From Micropterus salmoides (Eukaryota; Chordata; Actinopteri; Centrarchiformes; Centrarchidae): 64,000 nucleotides of DNA. The notes beneath the pieces were generated by a model. The model saw only the letters and a list, made by a program, of their open reading frames with translations. It had not been told where the DNA came from and did no database searches. Every line of letters starts with the position of its first letter. The first letter of the stretch is position 1. Positions 59,640-64,000 of this stretch are shown one piece after another. The DNA lies in contig NW_024040040.1 in assembly GCF_014851395.1 (NCBI RefSeq), forward strand, positions 19,473,000 through 19,536,999, read 5' to 3'. The position numbers and the translations under genes are program-made.

Positions 59640-60245
59640 AAACAATAACTATATGAAGTGCAGGGAAAACTTCATAAAATACAGAAATGTCTGCTTAGTT
59701 TATAAGATCTTGTACAGTTTAGCTCCTCCTCCTTTGTCTGGCCTCATCAACTTTAAATCAACTGTAAACGGAGTTACTAGAGGTGCAGGTAGGAGGGACT
59801 GCACAATCCCACTCAAAAAAACTATTCAGACAGGCCGTCTTTTCATTTACAGCATCACATCAGTGGAACTCAGTACCACCATCAATTAGAGAGTCTCCAA
59901 CCTATTACTCATTTAAGAGTAATGTTAAGAAATGGCTTATTGAAAGTCAACACTGTCAAGAATGACACTGGTCCCATCCACCAACAATAACTGTATTATC
60001 TATTTTTGATTTGATCTGCTCATCTTGTTTACTCGATTATTTGTGTTATTTGTAATTCTTACCTTTTGTCAATTGTATAATGTATGTTATTGTATTATAA
60101 CAGTTTACTATTTTAGGATGCATAATAACATCTGGCAAGGGGACTGCCGATGAAAACTAGCCTGTGGCTAACTCAGATACGCTTACATTTGCTTGAACGT
60201 TGATCAGTGTACATTGTCCCTTTTCAAATAAACAAATAAAAAAAA
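59640..60245 (+). mobile_element. LINE 3' end with reverse transcriptase C-terminus, frameshifted
   Basis: One frame reads YKILYSLAPPPLSGLINFKS and the next RQAVFSFTASHQWNSVPPSI then YYSFKSNVKKWLIES, the usual end of an L2-like ORF2. A 3' UTR with GGGGACTGCCGATGAAAACT follows, then GTACATTGTCCC and AAATAAACAAATAAAAAA. 5'-truncated and frameshifted. Confidence 0.7.
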
Positions 60246-61340
60246 CAAGTACTAGAAACTAGCTTACTAACTGTAAATAAAGTAGTTAAAACTAGCTAAC
60301 TACGCCTAACTTTCGCCTATATAAATGAGTTACAAGTAACTAACTATATAAAGTATAGAAACTAGGTAACTGTAGTCCATATAAAGTAGTACAAAATTGC
60401 TAACTGCATTTAGTGTAGTAAAAACTACCTCCACTGCAGCCAGCTGCAACAGTAAAATGCTGCTTACACAGTGATGCATCAGCATTAACAATATCATAAT
60501 GTCATATATAATAATATATCAATCACATGGGATGAGTACTTTTACTTTGAAGTACAGTTTGCTGAGAATCCGTGCTTTTACTAAAGTAGATCAATTGGCC
60601 AGAGGGAGTGTATTATTTTCTGTTGTTCTGGCAGGTTTCAGCTTCAGGTTTCTCCATTTTTAACAGCCTGCAGGTACAGAGGAGTGAAGCTGTCCTTACT
60701 AAGCTTGGCCTTGTGTAAATGAAAATAATGTAATTAAAGTGGGATAAGCTTACACAATAAGGAGGAGGCTGTAGATGTAGGACTCAGAGAAGTCAGGAGG
60801 ATAGATGAGCTTCAGTGGCAGCTCTGAGAGGACGAGAAACATTTGAGAGGACAGACAGATAAACAAGAAGACTGTGCAAAATACTCTCGAAATAGCTCAG
60901 TTATCTCATGATGATGCAAATCAATACACACAAACACACACAGCTGTTCAGTGCAGATCATTTGTACCAAAGTTATCATTAGTGATCATCCAAATTTCAG
61001 TCTGAATCATCCTTTTAGCCTCCAGTGCAGAACGCAGGGGGAGGTTGTTCTCCAAGATGAAATACGCTGTGAAAAGAGAAATCATATTTATCAGAGTTGA
61101 GGAAAAGCTGCTATTTATTTGCCCTAAATTAAATATATTTTGTAGACAAGAAAGACCAAGTGCATACAGGAGGTATTCATTATAAAAGGTACAGCAAACT
61201 TGTGTGTACTTTAGTGTCATGCTTCATCATGGGGTTTGGATCTCTGCTCTTAACTGAGCGTCACTTGTGTATGTATGGAATCCCATTTCCGCCACTTGAT
61301 GTAAAAAAAAGTTGCTTATGAGTCATTATACTGAGAAACT
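60246..61340. other. Spacer without recognisable gene
   Basis: AT-rich. AAACTAGCTAACT-type phrases recur at 60250-60420, and TTTTACTTTGAAGTACAG at 60540 resembles the repeat at 24700-25240. The minus-strand frame at 60948-61220 has no recognisable family. Confidence 0.5.
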
Positions 61341-61344
61341 TAGC

Positions 61345-61645
61345 ATCTCTAAATATTGACTTAATATCACAAAATATTGACTTAGTATCTCAAAATATTG
61401 ACTTAGCATCTCAAAATATTGACTTAATATCACCAAATATTGACTTAGTATCTCAAAAATAATGAGTTAGTATCTCAAAATAATGATTTAATATCTCAAA
61501 ATAATGAGTTAGTATCTCAATATAATGAGTTAGTATCTCAAAATAATGAGTTAGTATCTCAATATAATGAGTTAGTATCTCAAAATAATGATTTAGTATC
61601 TCAATGTAATGAGTTAGTACATCAAAATAATGAGTTAGTATCGGC
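61345..61645. repeat. 21-bp minisatellite (TCAAAATAATGAGTTAGTATC)n
   Basis: About 14 tandem copies of a roughly 21-nt unit. The left part has the variant AAAATATTGACTTAGTATC, and the right part the AATAATGAGTTAGTATC form. The reverse frame reads as repeated EILTHYF and is an artefact, not a protein. It lies immediately 5' of the integrase-like gene. Confidence 0.9.
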
Positions 61646-61652
61646 AAACAGC

Positions 61653-62681
61653 ATGACTACAGATGGATGCACCAGAAATGTTGGATGGCCGGGATAATTA
61701 CTGACAGAGAAACTGTGCGTCAACTGATGCGACTGATGGACGAGAACGGGGTAGATCTGCGTGCTCGCAACTGTTTGAGATGGCGTAGTCAGTCGTGGGC
61801 CAAACTATGTATGGCATGTAGATGGGTATGACAAATTAAAGCCTTATGGCATATGTATCAGTGGTTGCATTGATGGCTTCTCAAGGAAAATGATATGGCT
61901 AGAAGCATACAAAACCAACAATGACCCTCGTATTATTGCAGGTTATTTTATAGATGCTGTGACCAAAAACAATGGATGTCGACAAAAAGTCAGGTTAGAT
62001 CATGGTACTGAGAATACCCATGTTGCAGTAATGCAAAAGTTTCTGCACAATTGTGAGGATGAGAATGGTACACAGTGTGTCACTTTATGTCCAAGTACTG
62101 GCAATCAAAGGATTGAACGTTGGTTGTGCACCTTGAGGACAGAATGCACCCAGTTTTGGATGGACCATTTCGACCAGCTGAGAGCAGATGGCTATTTTGT
62201 TGACAGCTCCATTGATAAATCACTGATCCGGTTTTGCTTCCAAAATACAATACAGGTACAGAATCCTAAATATCTATTGCTTGTCAACACAGAACTGTGA
62301 AAGATATGGCACACAAATTACTTTCTAAAAAACGTTTTCACTCTTTTTCTGTCGGTTGTATAGGAGGAGCTTGATGATGTTGTAACTGCCTGGAATGACC
62401 ATCGCATAATAACAACCCACAATCCTCGGTCTCCTCACGGTCGCCCTTCCATAATGTATGCAGTTCCCAACCTTTATGGGGCTCAGAATTTCATGCAGCC
62501 AGCTGATAAAGTGAAGGTAGAAATATGTCACGAGGACAGTTGTTTTAAGGACTATCCTTGTGATGAGGATGTGTTTCACTTATGTATGGAACTTATGGCT
62601 GAGCACAACCTGGCAATGTCTGATGATGTGTTTGAAATTACTGACCTTTGTCAAATGATTATAGATGGGCTGGAGGATTAA
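61653..62681 (+). pseudogene. Integrase-core (DDE) domain gene, frameshifted, one intron
   Basis: Resembles the integrase-catalytic-core proteins that occur in many copies in fish and cnidarian genomes, probably transposon-derived. Pieces: 61653 to about 61790 reads YRWMHQKCWMAGIITDRETV then RQLMRLMDENGVDLRARN; about 61794-62255 reads RGPNYVWHVDGYDKLKPYGI onward; after an intron (GT at 62256, AG at 62362-62363), 62364-62681 reads EELDDVVTAWNDHRIITTHN to the stop TAA at 62679-62681. Candidate catalytic acidic residues are all present: Asp in WHVDGYD, Asp in RLDHGTEN, Glu in NQRIERW. The first piece is in a different frame from the second (break near 61785-61795, consistent with two missing bases), so this copy cannot make the full protein as shown. 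No terminal repeats were identified. The exact superfamily is unknown to me. Confidence 0.7.
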
Positions 62682-64000
62682 TGTATATGCTTTGAGAAAA
62701 AGCTAAATAGGCCTACCACAGTATATAAATATGCCCTGAATTGTTTATTTCACAACATCTGAAATACAGGCATTTATGGTGGGTACAAAAGTGAATTATA
62801 GGATGTTTTTGTAGCCCTCTGTCTGTATAGACTTATACAACCCAACAAAGTATCTTACAGTCAATTGCTTCAATTACTTTTTGCCAGAGTGCCAGATTGC
62901 CTTCCACATGTCCTGTATGCATGTAGAGATGCATCTGTAATAGTGTGCACCATATACACTGTTACAGTACAGTACTGCATTGTTCAATACGTTGTCAATA
63001 CGTTGTCAATGAAAGAACATGACAACACAGTATGTGGTAACGTTGTAATGGTAACACATACAGCAACAATATGGTAACATGGCAATTTCTCATGCAAAAC
63101 AAAAAAAGGCATACAGTCATCAATTTCACTTGGAGGAATTGTGAGTTTTTTTGTAATGATTCTAACACATATTCCTGTTTCCTTTTAGCTCTTATGTATA
63201 ACAAATAAGATTATTTTGTACCTAACAACAAATGTATGCTACTGTATACGCTAATGACAAAATTATGTTGCTGTAGGTTTTGTGTGTAAACTGATATGTC
63301 TGATGATGTTGCTTAGAAATACCAAGACAAGATGTTTTTTTTGAGTGACTAACCCTGAGAGTTGAACATTCAAAAACATATAACATAACATTGTATAAAA
63401 ACAAATGTTACAACAGAACTTGTGTCAAGCATAAAGCAGGTTAGTTTACATTGGTCTGGTTTCAAACAGTTAATGCAAAGCGGATCCTTAACTCCTGAAA
63501 AATACACTATGATTCACTGCAGTAGCCAAGCAGCAAGTACTACCACAGTGGAGCTGTGATGGTGCACTTTTCATAACGTGTTGTGTACATTCTTCCAGAG
63601 CAAGATAACACTGTAGAAATTGTAGAATCACTCTTTCTTCTACTTATGAATATTATTAGATCTTTACACCATGACTAAGCTTACTTTTGGCATGTATACT
63701 TCAAAAAATCTTACAATGGTCAGTCTGCCATTTACAGCGTGATTAGATCTTAACCTTGAGTGTCATTAACTAATACCAGCAAATATGTTACTTTGGTAGT
63801 ATTAACTTTACATAACAATCGCTTAGCTCAAAAACAAACGCTAAACACGTTGTTTTCATAGACCTTGATAGACCAGATTCTTTGCCAACAAAAGTTATTT
63901 AAATGTACATCGTTGCCCTCCTTGGTCTCAATAGGGTGATACTATTATGTCCTATGGTGTTATCCTTAACAAATCTATGTATCAACTACGAATACATTGC
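62682..64000. other. No recognisable feature
   Basis: AT-rich sequence with short open frames on both strands, none showing domain resemblance or plausible splice partners. A short duplicated phrase (CAATACGTTGTCAATACGTTGTCAATG, less its ends) occurs near 62985. Confidence 0.5.

Noticed and set aside
61453..61647. Repetitive EILTHYFEILTHY-type protein on the minus strand
   Set aside because: Direct translation of the 21-bp minisatellite, no start context or flanking exons.

Overview
The window is nuclear DNA from a teleost fish, probably a percomorph. It has vertebrate intron-rich genes, teleost-type SINEs, LINE 3' ends, Tc1-like remnants and hAT-type MITEs, and dense microsatellites. I read three protein-coding genes exon by exon, plus one broken integrase-like gene.

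(1) gpd2, mitochondrial FAD-dependent glycerol-3-phosphate dehydrogenase, lies on the minus strand. Sixteen coding exons between 27875 and 5381 join in phase to exactly 727 codons plus stop. A likely non-coding first exon ends at 33315 in a CpG-rich stretch. Its introns (several of 4-5 kb) carry most of the repeats in the first half of the window. (2) nr4a2 (Nurr1-type orphan nuclear receptor), plus strand, six coding exons from 34658 to 39169, lies head-to-head with gpd2. The same two genes are neighbours in human. All domains are recognisable, but the first coding exon carries a one-base frameshift between the N-terminal domain and the DNA-binding domain. (3) A transposon-rich interval follows (39.2-50.2 kb). 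(4) An alpha-tubulin gene runs from 50356 to 58610, plus strand, four coding exons, 449 codons. Its first coding exon holds only the ATG, and the loop after Lys40 is unusual. (5) From 58.6 kb on there is a LINE remnant, a 21-bp minisatellite and a frameshifted integrase-core (DDE) gene with one intron (about 61653-62681). I see nothing recognisable after that.

The genes do not form a pathway. gpd2 feeds cytosolic glycerol-3-phosphate electrons to ubiquinone, nr4a2 is an immediate-early transcription factor, and the tubulin is cytoskeletal. The most notable points are the nr4a2 frameshift, the gpd2/nr4a2 divergent promoter region, the altered tubulin K40 loop, two hAT-type MITEs of identical 789-bp length each with a perfect 8-bp target duplication (one splitting a tRNA-derived SINE), and the integrase-like gene. 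No clearly novel multi-gene system was found.
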